From: PMNU01 sp035480575
GTDB taxonomy: Bacteria; Patescibacteriota; Saccharimonadia; Saccharimonadales; UBA4665
DNA length: 64,000 nucleotides
Assembly (NCBI GenBank): GCA_035480575.1
Contig: DATIHR010000022.1
Coordinates: 1 to 64,000 of the forward strand
Direction: 5' to 3'
In this document: positions 1-9,383 of the stretch, piece by piece
Layout of the letters: every line of letters begins with the position of its first letter
Numbering within the stretch: the stretch's first letter is position 1
The notes under the pieces: model-generated
Told to the model about the DNA's origin: nothing
Databases searched by the model: none
What the model saw: the letters and a program-made list of their open reading frames with translations, nothing else
Made by a program: the position numbers and the translations under genes

Positions 1-2
1 TA

Positions 3-3000
3 ACAAGTTTGTACCAGACCATGATCAACAATGGCGATTTTGGCGCTTGGATGATGGTGATGGGCGAAGATGGTACCGATCATTCCTTTAAGAATTTCGA
101 TCCCGGTACCGGCCCTAACACGGGCAGCTACGTATCGTTTACCTACGGCGGACCGCCACCAGCACCAAGCGTCGCAACACCCACCAGCGGTCAAGTATAT
201 GTTGACCCGCAACCGTCATTCAAGGTGAATACAGTGTCGAATCCAAACGGCAGCACGCCGTTGAAGTACGAAATACTTGTCAGTACTGGTACAGGAGCCT
301 CCGGCGGGCTAATCACCTCCAGTCTTATGGACACAACCCAATGGACAATTCCTGATGGTATTTTGCAAGACGGCTCAACATATTACATCCAGGCGCGCAG
401 CTTCGACCCGATTACCAATTCGTACAGCAGTTGGGGAACATCTGTTCCGTTCCGTATCGATATGCGCACAGGCAAAGACAAAACCCAAACTTTCGATTCG
501 CTTGGCCCGGTAGATGTCGATCTTGCTACTGGCAATCTTGCGACAAGTGCCAGCAGTCACACCTCGACAGCGCTTGGCGGAAGCTTGGGCGTTAGCCTGG
601 ATTACAACACACCGCTTAAATCGCGCAACGGTTTAGTCGGTGAGTACTGGAACTTACCCGCGAACGCACCAGACACGTTACCTACTTCAGCACCAACAAT
701 AACGCGTGTTGACCAAAACGTCGACTTCGGCTGGGATACCGGATCCCCGTCATCCGGCACTATCAATAACGATTGGTTTTACTCTAGATGGTCCGGCTAT
801 TTCGTAGCCCCAGCAACTGGCACCTACTACTTCGGCGGTAATAACGACGATTTACTCAAAGTAACTATCAATGGCCAGCAAGTATACATTAACGGTGGAT
901 GCTATACGGGCGTCTGCTATGGCTCGAGTATTACGCTGCAAGCTGGACAAGTTGTGCCCATCGACGTACAACACAAAGAAGTAACCGGCCCGGCGTATGC
1001 ACATCTATACGTTAAGGGGCCTGTGGACGAACAGGTGGTACCGCAAGCCTGGTTACAGACTGGTGTACGGCCAGTATCCAACCAGCATGGTCTAACCGGC
1101 AGCTACTACGGCAAGTTCGACGGCACTAATACTTTCTCAAGCGGTAACGCCCTGGTTATGAAGCGCACAGATACATTCCTGAACTTTGATTGGGGTAGCG
1201 GAGCGCCGGTAGCTAACGGCCCGGCAGACTTCCTGGTGCGTTGGTCCGGATACGTAACTGTACCGGTAAGCGGCACCTATAACTTCGGTACTAACAGTGA
1301 TGATGGTTCCAAGATTACCGTCGGCACCGGCAATACTGTCGTGTACAACGATTGGACTACGCATGGCCCGACAGAGGGCTATGGTACGGGATATTTCCTA
1401 ACCGCCAATCAGCCAGTACCCATTACGATTGAGTACTTCGATCAAGGCGGCCCAGCTAGTTTCCAATTCAAAGTCCAGGGTGCTGTATCGCAGCAGATCG
1501 TTCCAAGCGATTGGCTGTCGCCAAAAGCCCAAGTATTACCTGACGGTTGGAATCTGGGCATTGATCCAGATGGCGATCTTAACTATGATCACCTGAAAGC
1601 TAATCAAAATAGCGTAGTACTGAGCGATTCCACCGGCGATACGCACGAATATACCTACGTCAATGGCGGCTACAGACCACCAGTGAATGAAGACGGCCAG
1701 CTAGTGCGTAATGCTGACGGCACCTTTACTATGCAGGATACCGACGGCCGTACCTATGTGTTCGCGGCTGATGGCACACTCAGCTCTGTTACGAACCCAG
1801 TAGACGACCGCAAGCCAGCTGCTTTGCAGTATACCTACGGCAGTATCAATGGCGGCCCGGCTACGCTAACTCAAATTACTGATGCCGTAGACTCCAGCCG
1901 TTGGGCAAAAGTGTACTATAGTGGCGATAGTAACTGCGGCAGCGCCCCAAGCAGCTTTGACACCAATGCACCCGCTGGTATGCTGTGTGCAGTAAAAACC
2001 AATGACGGCCGAGCCACCTACTTTTACTACAATACTGGCCAGTTGGCGCGTGTGGCCGAGCCAGGCAACCAGTACAATGATTACCAGTACGAAGCAGTAA
2101 CAAATGGCGGTACAACGATTGGCTATCGTATGATAGGTACTCGCGATAGCTTGGCCAACGATGCTATTGCTGCCGGGGTTCGTTCAAACGATTCTACTGC
2201 TAAGACTGAAATGAGCTACGATGTACTTGGCCGTGTTACTAGCATTACGCAACCTGCAGCTACTGCTGGTGCCAGCCGTATGCAGCACACAGTTGAATAT
2301 TTACCAGGCCCACTCGACAAGAGCTACGCGGGTGCTTCGCAGCAGCATATAGTTGGAGCTACAGAACCAAATGGCTTCACTCATCGCGTGGAATACGACA
2401 ATCTATTCAGAACTACTAAAGACACTGACATCACCAATCTCAGCACAATTACTGAATGGGACGCCCTTAAAGACCTCCAGTACAGTACGACTGACGCCAC
2501 TGGCCTTAAATCCACTGCGATTTACGATGACGAAGACCGCCCTACCGACAGCTACGGCCCGGCACCAGCCAGCTACTACGGCACCGACCGCAAACCAACC
2601 AGTACATATGTGAGTCAAGTACCTCGTACCGAAAGCAAATACGACGAAGGGATAGTCGGCCCCGCTATAGCCTGGTATGACTACACTAAACAAACAGGCA
2701 ACACTAACGGTACACTCTTTGGCGCTCCAAAGTTGCATACCACAGGCATTAATACGGCTACGCCAGGCACGCTTAGCTACGACTTTGTTAGCCCACCTAT
2801 TACTGCCAGTAGCGGTACGCAGGGCATTGGCCTGAGCGCTACCGGCAAGTTGCGACTACCTACCGGCACCTACGCCATTAACGCAGATACCAGCGATGGT
2901 GTTCGGGTATGGGTAGACGACCAGCTAGTGCTGGACAGTTGGATAGACAGTGCCTACCGAACTACTACCACCGGCATCGCCTTTACCGTTAGTGACAGCG

Positions 3001-5537
3001 TACCAAAACGTTTCCGCGCGGATGTATACCGTCGTACCGGATCTACGGGCACACTCAACCTCAAGATACAGCAGCAAGGTGGCTTTACCGCTACTACCGA
3101 TTGGAGCAGTTACCTTAAGTCGGACTACTCGTTAGCCACTTCTGCCAAGACTTATGACGCTACCCTTGGCGACAACACTACCACGACCAGCTATGGCAGT
3201 AACCCAGAGCTGGGTTTGGCCCAAAGCACTAGCCTCGACCCCACCGGCTTGAATCTAACTTCCACCAGTACCTACGAAACCCAGGGTGCTACCGGCAGCT
3301 ACTTGCGCCAGCTAACCAAAACGTTGCCCGGCGGCAACACTACCAGCTATAGCTACTACGGCGCAACTGAAACCAAGGACAACCCGTGTACTACCGGGAC
3401 GACAGAGGCTTACAAACAGGCCGGTATGCTCAAGCTGCGTACTGACCCGGACCCCGACGGAGCAGGTTCCCAGACCCCTCGCACCACCGAAACAATCTAC
3501 GATGATGCAGGTAAAGTTGTAGCTACACGCATAAATAGCGATTCGTGGACGTGTACCACATACGATTCGCGCGAACGTGTAGCAAGTACAACTATCCCTG
3601 CTTACAATGGTGCGGCTGCCCGCACTATACAGAACGATTATGCCGTAGGCGGCAGCCCCCTGGTAGTAACAAGTTGGGACGATCAAGGCTGGATTGTAAC
3701 TTGGATGGACCTTTTAGGCCGTAGTACTAAATATCGAGATGTACATGATGACGAAACAACCAGCACTTACGACTCACAGGGCCATTTGACACAGCGGGTC
3801 AGCCCCCTCGGTACGGAAACATTCACCTACGACAATTTTGATCGGCTCGTAGACCAGAAGTTAGATACTGTCACCTATGCTCACATAACCTACGATACGT
3901 ATAGCCGCATAGACAATGTTACCTACCCAGCCGCTGGTCAGCAAAAGGTCACCATGGCGCGCGACGCCCTGGGACGGCTCAACAGCCTCACCTATACCCT
4001 TGGAGACGGAACGACAACAGTTAACGATGTGGTAACACGCACACAGTCGAACCAAATCACAAGCGACGTCGTAACTTCCGGCTCTAACAGCCTCTGGTAT
4101 AACTACAGCTATGACACAGCGGGTCGTATAACCGGCGCTACGGCTGGCCCGCATTCGTACAGCTACGGATACGGCACCGAATCTTCAACATGTAGCTCGG
4201 TAGCTGGTAACAATACAAATGCTGGTAAAAACAGCAATCGCACCACGCAAACAATTGATGGTACGACAACTACCTTCTGCTACGACCAGGCAGACCGTCT
4301 CAAGAGCAGCTCGAATGTGCTCTACAACGGTGGCGACTACGACAGTCACGGCAACATGACGAGCGTAGGTACTGGTACCACTCCACTCCGTCTTTGCTTT
4401 GACAGTTCTGACAGGAATACCTGCATGACCCAACGTGACAGCAACGGTACGGGTACAGCCATGTATTACAATCGCGATGTCCAGGGCCGCATTGTGGCAA
4501 GGTTCAAGAATACACTCACCAACTGGACAGCCACAGACGCTGGTGACTACTGGTACGGCTTCACCGGCAGCGGTGACACTCCTGACTTTGTCCGTGACGC
4601 AGCCTGGAATGTTATCGAGAAGAATCTAGAGCTGCCTGGGGGCGTAATAGTGACCATAAAACCCCAAGAATCATTAGCCGCAAATAAAGCACTCTACTCG
4701 CTGCCGAACGTCCATGGCGATGTATTGCTGACAACCAACGCGAATGGTGTTAATACCTCTGCCGGTAATGGCCCGTTGAACACCTTTACGTATGATCCCT
4801 TTGGCCAAGTGTTAAGCGGTTCCGTCCTCCCCGCTAACGCAGACCATGCCAGCTATGGCTACGTAGGCCAGCACGAGAAGCTTACTGAGAGTGAGTATGC
4901 TCTTACACCCATCCAGATGGGATCGAGAGTGTATATACCAGGACTTGGTAGGTTCTTACAGGTCGACCCCCAAGAAGGTGGTACACCCAATAACTACGTG
5001 TACCCGCCAGATCCGATTAATGACTTTGACCTAAGCGGAGAATTCGGATGGAAAAGCTTTGCGAGTATCGCGAGTGTTGGTTCGATGATACCCGGGCCCA
5101 TAGGCATGGCGAGTGCTGCGGTGTCTGCTGCAGCTTATGCTGCTGCGGGGGATAAGAAACAGGCTCTGATAATGGCTGGCTGTGTCGCTGCGGCGGCAGT
5201 TGGGGCTGGTGCGGCGGTACAAGCCTACAAGATTGCCAAAGACGTTAAGGCGGTTTCTACGGTCGCTAAACTAGGTCAAATGCAGAAGGTCGCGGGGACG
5301 TCTGTACATGCAGCTCAGAGGATGCAGCAACGTAGCATCACGTCGACAATGATACAAAAGGCGATACAAAAAGGCGTGAGATACAACGACGCTAAACATC
5401 TGAATACATACGCTCACGTTTTGCATGGTGGCATGGCATCGGGTAAGACGCTGTATGTATCGACAAACAAATTCACCGGTAAGGTAATCACCGCTATAAC
5501 GCGAAGGGTATTTAAGCCCGGAAAGAGGTGGTTCTAA
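3..5537 (+). CDS. PA14/Rhs-repeat polymorphic toxin with C-terminal DUF4258-like domain (5' truncated)
   Basis: The frame is open to the left edge, so the N-terminus lies outside the window; at least 1842 residues are visible. Counting from the TTG at 9, PA14-like beta domains sit at about residues 205-345, 360-500 and 920-1035 (RWSGY..P.TGTYYFGGNNDD). Rhs/YD repeats run from about 560 to 1650 and close with an Rhs-core hallmark (GRFLQVDP..GG..NNYVY). A hydrophobic Ala/Gly-rich pre-toxin stretch follows (about 1680-1740). The last 80 residues carry the DUF4258 pattern HAAQRMQQRSI with a terminal beta strand (KVITAI). In this family the Rhs shell encloses a variable C-terminal toxin released on contact. 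Ribonuclease-type toxicity is inferred from DUF4258 toxins; no activity is shown. The next gene begins almost immediately and is the likely immunity gene. Confidence 0.9.
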   Translation, partial: TSLYQTMINNGDFGAWMMVMGEDGTDHSFKNFDPGTGPNTGSYVSFTYGGPPPAPSVATPTSGQVYVDPQPSFKVNTVSNPNGSTPLKYEILVSTGTGASGGLITSSLMDTTQWTIPDGILQDGSTYYIQARSFDPITNSYSSWGTSVPFRIDMRTGKDKTQTFDSLGPVDVDLATGNLATSASSHTSTALGGSLGVSLDYNTPLKSRNGLVGEYWNLPANAPDTLPTSAPTITRVDQNVDFGWDTGSPSSGTINNDWFYSRWSGYFVAPATGTYYFGGNNDDLLKVTINGQQVYINGGCYTGVCYGSSITLQAGQVVPIDVQHKEVTGPAYAHLYVKGPVDEQVVPQAWLQTGVRPVSNQHGLTGSYYGKFDGTNTFSSGNALVMKRTDTFLNFDWGSGAPVANGPADFLVRWSGYVTVPVSGTYNFGTNSDDGSKITVGTGNTVVYNDWTTHGPTEGYGTGYFLTANQPVPITIEYFDQGGPASFQFKVQGAVSQQIVPSDWLSPKAQVLPDGWNLGIDPDGDLNYDHLKANQNSVVLSDSTGDTHEYTYVNGGYRPPVNEDGQLVRNADGTFTMQDTDGRTYVFAADGTLSSVTNPVDDRKPAALQYTYGSINGGPATLTQITDAVDSSRWAKVYYSGDSNCGSAPSSFDTNAPAGMLCAVKTNDGRATYFYYNTGQLARVAEPGNQYNDYQYEAVTNGGTTIGYRMIGTRDSLANDAIAAGVRSNDSTAKTEMSYDVLGRVTSITQPAATAGASRMQHTVEYLPGPLDKSYAGASQQHIVGATEPNGFTHRVEYDNLFRTTKDTDITNLSTITEWDALKDLQYSTTDATGLKSTAIYDDEDRPTDSYGPAPASYYGTDRKPTSTYVSQVPRTESKYDEGIVGPAIAWYDYTKQTGNTNGTLFGAPKLHTTGINTATPGTLSYDFVSPPITASSGTQGIGLSATGKLRLPTGTYAINADTSDGVRVWVDDQLVLDSWIDSAYRTTTTGIAFTVSDSVPKRFRADVYRRTGSTGTLNLKIQQQGGFTATTDWSSYLKSDYSLATSAKTYDATLGDNTTTTSYGSNPELGLAQSTSLDPTGLNLTSTSTYETQGATGSYLRQLTKTLPGGNTTSYSYYGATETKDNPCTTGTTEAYKQAGMLKLRTDPDPDGAGSQTPRTTETIYDDAGKVVATRINSDSWTCTTYDSRERVASTTIPAYNGAAARTIQNDYAVGGSPLVVTSWDDQGWIVTWMDLLGRSTKYRDVHDDETTSTYDSQGHLTQRVSPLGTETFTYDNFDRLVDQKLDTVTYAHITYDTYSRIDNVTYPAAGQQKVTMARDALGRLNSLTYTLGDGTTTVNDVVTRTQSNQITSDVVTSGSNSLWYNYSYDTAGRITGATAGPHSYSYGYGTESSTCSSVAGNNTNAGKNSNRTTQTIDGTTTTFCYDQADRLKSSSNVLYNGGDYDSHGNMTSVGTGTTPLRLCFDSSDRNTCMTQRDSNGTGTAMYYNRDVQGRIVARFKNTLTNWTATDAGDYWYGFTGSGDTPDFVRDAAWNVIEKNLELPGGVIVTIKPQESLAANKALYSLPNVHGDVLLTTNANGVNTSAGNGPLNTFTYDPFGQVLSGSVLPANADHASYGYVGQHEKLTESEYALTPIQMGSRVYIPGLGRFLQVDPQEGGTPNNYVYPPDPINDFDLSGEFGWKSFASIASVGSMIPGPIGMASAAVSAAAYAAAGDKKQALIMAGCVAAAAVGAGAAVQAYKIAKDVKAVSTVAKLGQMQKVAGTSVHAAQRMQQRSITSTMIQKAIQKGVRYNDAKHLNTYAHVLHGGMASGKTLYVSTNKFTGKVITAITRRVFKPGKRWF

Positions 5538-5556
5538 AATGAAAAGGAGAGATGAA

Positions 5557-5769
5557 GTGAAAGTTACTTATGATAAAGAGGCTGACGCAGCCTATATATA
5601 CCTAGATGATATCAGTCAAGATGAAGTGTCAGAAACCTTCACTTGTGACGATCTCCCCCCCACTGTTAAGGGGGATATTAACCTCGACTTTGACTCAAAG
5701 GGAATCTTAAGGGGTATTGAGATCCTTGGCGCATCGAAAGTCCTACCCCAAAATGCTCTCAAAGGTTAG
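5557..5769 (+). CDS. DUF2283-family protein, probable antitoxin/immunity for the Rhs DUF4258 toxin
   Basis: A 70-residue acidic protein with the DUF2283 pattern: KVTYDKEADAAYIYLDD at the start and FDSKGILRGIEILGAS at the end. DUF2283 genes are commonly found next to DUF4258 genes, and here the preceding Rhs protein ends in a DUF4258-like domain, so an antitoxin or immunity role is likely (inference). An in-frame ATG at 5539, one nt after the Rhs stop, would add six residues. The GTG at 5557 is preferred because AAGGAGA lies 6 nt upstream and the family normally starts at the KVTYD strand. It is transcribed with the toxin gene. Confidence 0.75.
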   Translation: MKVTYDKEADAAYIYLDDISQDEVSETFTCDDLPPTVKGDINLDFDSKGILRGIEILGASKVLPQNALKG

Positions 5770-5772
5770 ATA

Positions 5773-6249
5773 ATGCCAAAGTACAACATAGATTTTGAGG
5801 GCCAACCAACAAAAGGTACACTTGTTTATATAGAAGAAGATCATGCCTTCAACTTTACCGGCTTTGATAAACGGATGAAGACAGCGGCCATCACCATAAA
5901 CGAAACACTACAAGTTGAATTTTTAGTTGAGACGGGAAAAGTGGTTTACGTATGGGGTTATTATCCAAAAGAGTCCTGGGGCAGTGGCAAGGTTGTGCCT
6001 CCCCATCACACCAATGGGGAGGTGTATGTTGACGTGGGCGAAGCTCCTGATATGGGGGTTGGTTATGAAGAACCTTCTGTTGTCGGCAAGGCGGTGTTTG
6101 ATCGGGAGAGCGGCTGGTTTCATATTGGTGCCCCTGAATGCTCTACTTGCATAGAGGTGGCCGACCATACCGTCCTAGGATTCGATGTAGAGAATCATTT
6201 AAGGTCAGTATGGCTCCATCCGGACATTCAGGCAAAAGACGCCCTATAG
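5773..6249 (+). CDS. hypothetical protein in toxin island, possible immunity protein
   Basis: A 158-residue acidic, beta-rich soluble protein with no signal peptide or membrane segment. It starts three nt after the DUF2283 stop, with AAAGG upstream, so it is part of the same transcript. The second half has a CSTC pair and several aromatic/Gly turns (GYYPKESWGSG). No family is recognised. Its position directly downstream of a polymorphic toxin and its antitoxin makes an immunity or orphan-immunity role plausible, but nothing in the sequence proves this. Confidence 0.6.
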   Translation: MPKYNIDFEGQPTKGTLVYIEEDHAFNFTGFDKRMKTAAITINETLQVEFLVETGKVVYVWGYYPKESWGSGKVVPPHHTNGEVYVDVGEAPDMGVGYEEPSVVGKAVFDRESGWFHIGAPECSTCIEVADHTVLGFDVENHLRSVWLHPDIQAKDAL

Positions 6250-6271
6250 CTTAAGGTACATAGAGATCAGT

Positions 6272-6589
6272 ATGACAGTGAACAACAAAAGTTTTTGGGT
6301 GTTTGCCTATCGGCATGAGGGTGAATACGTCCCCGAAGAGATTGTGGGTGCCCCAGAAGATAGGTTTGCAAATCTTGAATACGGGGACGTCAAAGAGGGT
6401 TCATATCAGTTGTGGGAATACCCAAGCGGCAAGATATTCAATATAGCACCCGATAGAGAGCTTGGTAAAGACGAGGACTATTATGCGACGCCGTATAACA
6501 ACAAGGGTAGCGTATGGTTGCCGAAACTTGTGGAAGTGGGTGTTGACCAAGATAGGGTCGCGAAGGCGTATAGCGGCTTGAAGGTCTAG
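6272..6589 (+). CDS. hypothetical acidic protein in toxin island
   Basis: A 105-residue soluble acidic protein with many aromatic residues (FWVFAYRHEGEYVPEE near the N-terminus), without TM segments or recognisable motifs. It lies 22 nt after the previous gene and 5 nt before the next, in one co-directional run behind the Rhs gene. Small acidic proteins in this position are often immunity proteins for displaced Rhs tips; this is inference from context only. Confidence 0.55.
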   Translation: MTVNNKSFWVFAYRHEGEYVPEEIVGAPEDRFANLEYGDVKEGSYQLWEYPSGKIFNIAPDRELGKDEDYYATPYNNKGSVWLPKLVEVGVDQDRVAKAYSGLKV

Positions 6590-6594
6590 ACTTG

Positions 6595-7164
6595 ATGATA
6601 GTTACACCCAAACAAGACATTTTTGAGCCAGGAGACTCTAAAAATCCCCTAAGGATATTCACCAAAGGTAAAGATTATATTGTCTACGCGCTTTACCTAG
6701 AGAAAGATATACCAAAATGGTATTGCTTATTGCACGATGAGGATGCAGGCTATTATCCGATGGCGCATGAGGCAATCAAGTTTAAGGTAGTTGACAATGA
6801 CACTACTGCTAACTGGGTCTACTCAAAGAAACGCGGCGTATTCCGCAAAGAGCAAACCTACTCGTATCCAGAATGGGCAAACGATAAAACCTATTATCAA
6901 TACCTGGTTGGCGACGACCTCCATCCGGCCGAGAGCAAAAAGGCAGCTAACGTATTCCAAGATAAAGTGGCACAGTACACCAAAGATTATGCCATCAAAA
7001 AGTTTGGTTCGGTCAAAGCGGCGAAAGAACACGTACTGAAGAAGCGCTATGAGGATGAATTAAGACTTCATAAAGAGCGCGGCTTTGACCGCCCGGAGAA
7101 GCCGGAAGTTACCGATAAAATCCTTGATAGTCTGCCTTTACGCATGGCGGATATAGCCGACTAA
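6595..7164 (+). CDS. hypothetical protein in toxin island
   Basis: A 189-residue protein. The N-terminal half is beta-rich with a compact small-domain look (GKDYIVYALYLEKDIPKWYCLLHDEDAGYYP). The C-terminal half is charged and helical (AKEHVLKKRYEDELRLHKERGF). The start is taken at ATG 6595; the TTG three nt earlier would add one residue. No family is recognised. It is the last gene of the run behind the Rhs toxin before a 330-nt non-coding stretch. Confidence 0.55.
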   Translation: MIVTPKQDIFEPGDSKNPLRIFTKGKDYIVYALYLEKDIPKWYCLLHDEDAGYYPMAHEAIKFKVVDNDTTANWVYSKKRGVFRKEQTYSYPEWANDKTYYQYLVGDDLHPAESKKAANVFQDKVAQYTKDYAIKKFGSVKAAKEHVLKKRYEDELRLHKERGFDRPEKPEVTDKILDSLPLRMADIAD

Positions 7165-7494
7165 TCTCGATCTAGACACAGCTCCGTTGGCAGCTTTTGT
7201 CGTGCCCCGTGTGTTTAACGGTATGTTCAACGAGAGGTTCGCGGAAGCTCTTATTGTCGATATGACTTTGACGGCTCGGCCTACATAACTCATAATACTG
7301 AGCATTAACAACTAGACCCCGATTCTCATCAGGACACTTGCCAGCGAAGCGAACGCGTAAACATTTCTTAGACGATGAGAACTAGTAAGTAGTGGACACC
7401 ACCCACGTAAAAAAGGGATGCTTGCGGACGGATCGTAATTGACCAAAGTCAAATACACCCCCGCTTTATTTGGCTTTGGGCGAGGAGATCGCTC
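7165..7494 (+). other. 330-nt gene-poor stretch with operator-like inverted repeat
   Basis: No convincing gene lies here. One short frame around 7190-7290 (PRVFNGMFNERFAEAL) looks protein-like but has no good start and stops early, so it may be a gene fragment. A perfect inverted repeat TTGAC-CAAA-GTCAA occupies 7439-7452, about 40 nt before the next small gene. It could be an operator for the 58-aa gene and the recombinase. Confidence 0.35.
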
Positions 7495-7671
7495 ATGGAG
7501 CCTCAAGCAGCTGCTTTGCCGCAAGAAGCGCACGAACCGTCATACGATGACCCTGATAGCAATCTTGTTGCGTTTATAGACGAACTACAAAAGATAGATT
7601 TAAATAGTCCGTTAGCGAAGTTAAATCCAACATCCATCTCAGATAATAATGGCGGTAGGATCGCACTATAG
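7495..7671 (+). CDS. 58-aa hypothetical protein upstream of recombinase
   Basis: ATG at 7495 has a GAGGAG ribosome-binding site about 8 nt upstream and encodes 58 residues, acidic and Pro/Ala-rich (EAHEPSYDDPDSNLVAFIDEL in the middle). It ends 6 nt before the recombinase start, so the two are probably cotranscribed and translationally coupled. No family is recognised. A small gene directly before a large serine recombinase could be a regulator or recombination directionality factor; that is a guess from position only. Confidence 0.5.
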   Translation: MEPQAAALPQEAHEPSYDDPDSNLVAFIDELQKIDLNSPLAKLNPTSISDNNGGRIAL

Positions 7672-7677
7672 TTTTAG

Positions 7678-9255
7678 ATGTTAAAATGGGGCATGCCTCG
7701 CAAAGAATCGATAGACATACGCAAACTCCGATACGTGTTGTACGCCCGCAAATCAACTGAAGATGAAGCGCGTCAGGTGCGTTCAGTCGGTGACCAGATA
7801 AAGGACTGCCAGAAGCTGGCAAAAGATCTTGGGCTGAACGTCGTCGAGACAATAAAAGAGACCAAATCTGCCAAGCGTCCGGATCAACGACCTCTTTTCT
7901 CGAAGATGATTAAAGACATTGAGGCGAAGAAATACGATGCCATCCTTTGCTGGCACCCTGACAGGTTGTGTCGAAACATGCTTGAGGGTGGCCGCATTAT
8001 CAATATGTTGGACGAGAACACGTTAAAAGATATTCGTTTCAACAGCCACCAATTTAGCAATGATGCAAACGGCAAAATGCTCCTGGGTATGCTTTTTGTT
8101 TTCTCGAAGCAATATTCGGACGACCTATCTGATAAAGTAAATCGCGGTATAAGCGGTAATCTGGAAGAAGGTAAATCGGCGGGTGCGCCTAAGCTGGGAT
8201 ACACGCGCAGCGAGGTGACTGGCTATTACGAACCTAACGAATTTTTTGGTGTAATCGAAGAGGCCTGGCGTAGAAGGCTTACCGGCGAGAGCTTAGATGC
8301 AATAACTGCCTACTTACATGAACAGAATGTCCATAGGGTGACGAAGAATAAGAAGAAACAGCGAATTCTAAGACCAGGCAAAAGTACCGTCGGTTATATG
8401 TTCAGCGACCCATTCTACTACGGCATTTTGATACAGGCTAGCCAAACTGTTGATTTATGCGAGCTTACACCTTTCAAGAAGATCGTCACCAAAGAGATGT
8501 ACGAACAGGTGCAGGCCCTGGGTTACGGCAGGACAAAAAGTCATGCCGACAAGAAACGGACAACGTTTTTCCCGTTGCGTGGTTTTGTATATTGCGGAGT
8601 TTGTAATAGCGATAAATACATGAAGGTGGGCAAAAATAAGACTGGCGGCGGCACGTACGTCCTTACTTACAGGTGTGACAATAAAGAGTGCACGCGTCAG
8701 GTGAAGTCTTTTAGAGCCAAGTACATATTTGAATCGATTTATAAAACACTGGATAAGTTTGAACTAGGCGATGAGGCTTATGGCCGCTATAGTGCGAAGA
8801 TTGACGGCCGCACTGATGAGAAGATAGTTGAAATCAAACAAGCCATTCACAGTAAGCGTGGAGTCTTGAGCCACATTAAAAGTGAGCTTAGTGAGCGGGC
8901 GTTGGCTGTTGGGCGTATGGAAAAGAAGTCGCCAGCATATCAGCCGAACATGGATAAGCTCGAACAGCTTGCCGATCAACAGGCCGATCTTGAAGAAGAA
9001 ATTCGCAAGCTGGATGAAAAAGTGGCAAATCCGCGCCAAATAAAGGTAGGCAGGGAAGAGTTTTTGAACCTGGTGAAAACAGCGTCACAACGGATGAAAG
9101 CTGGCTCTGCAGTCGAAAAAGACGTACTTTGTCGCATTTTGTTTTTGAACCTACGCGTAGATAACGAAAAAGTGGCCTCCTACCTCTGGCGCGAACCGTT
9201 CGCGACGTTGGTAAAGGCCACTGAAATCCAGGATGGTGGGGGTGGATGGACTTGA
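7678..9255 (+). CDS. large serine recombinase (site-specific integrase)
   Basis: A 525-residue large serine integrase. The N-terminal resolvase domain (residues about 12-160) has the catalytic-serine motif YARKSTEDE and the conserved DRLCRN. A recombinase domain follows (about 175-300), then a Cys4 zinc ribbon near residue 305 (CGVC...CDNKEC) and a long coiled coil (about 380-450). The family cuts and rejoins att sites through a phosphoserine link. The C-terminal Gly-rich codons and the stop lie within the 3' end of the opposite-strand tRNA, so this gene marks the right end of an integrated element. ATG 7693 is an alternative start. The other element end is not in the window. Confidence 0.93.
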   Translation: MLKWGMPRKESIDIRKLRYVLYARKSTEDEARQVRSVGDQIKDCQKLAKDLGLNVVETIKETKSAKRPDQRPLFSKMIKDIEAKKYDAILCWHPDRLCRNMLEGGRIINMLDENTLKDIRFNSHQFSNDANGKMLLGMLFVFSKQYSDDLSDKVNRGISGNLEEGKSAGAPKLGYTRSEVTGYYEPNEFFGVIEEAWRRRLTGESLDAITAYLHEQNVHRVTKNKKKQRILRPGKSTVGYMFSDPFYYGILIQASQTVDLCELTPFKKIVTKEMYEQVQALGYGRTKSHADKKRTTFFPLRGFVYCGVCNSDKYMKVGKNKTGGGTYVLTYRCDNKECTRQVKSFRAKYIFESIYKTLDKFELGDEAYGRYSAKIDGRTDEKIVEIKQAIHSKRGVLSHIKSELSERALAVGRMEKKSPAYQPNMDKLEQLADQQADLEEEIRKLDEKVANPRQIKVGREEFLNLVKTASQRMKAGSAVEKDVLCRILFLNLRVDNEKVASYLWREPFATLVKATEIQDGGGGWT

Positions 9256-9309
9256 ACCATCGACCAAAGGATTATGAGTCCTCTGCTCTAACCACTGAGC
9301 TACACCCCC
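9234..9309 (-). tRNA. tRNA with anticodon CAT, probably tRNA-Ile2 (att site of the island)
   Basis: A cloverleaf folds on the minus strand: acceptor GGGGGTG pairs with CACCCCC (9303-9309 with 9238-9244), then TA, D-arm GCTC..GAGC, anticodon loop CTCATAA, T-loop TTCAAGT and an encoded CCA at 9234-9236. The loop and the downstream TTTGGTCG resemble the E. coli tRNA-Ile2 family, whose C34 is made lysidine by TilS (present at 24058). Elongator Met is the alternative. Its 3' end overlaps the final codons of the serine recombinase, marking an attachment site. Confidence 0.88.
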
Positions 9310-9331
9310 GGAGTGCGCAAGTCTGCGCACG

Positions 9332-9383
9332 AGTATTCGATAGCTCGGATTGGCCATGCAGTCCAACCGTTAGCCCGAATACT
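9332..9383. repeat. 52-nt imperfect stem-loop beside the tRNA
   Basis: AGTATTCG (9332-9339) is complementary to CGAATACT (9376-9383). The interior also pairs imperfectly (GGATTGG with CCAACC around CCATGCAGT). It lies between the CAT tRNA and the FtsB-like gene. It may be part of the tRNA precursor leader or a recombination arm site; the sequence does not decide which. Confidence 0.35.

Noticed and set aside
3312..4433. Several minus-strand frames inside the Rhs gene
   Set aside because: All are antisense to YD repeats with Cys/Val-rich random products; the Rhs frame is clearly the coding one.
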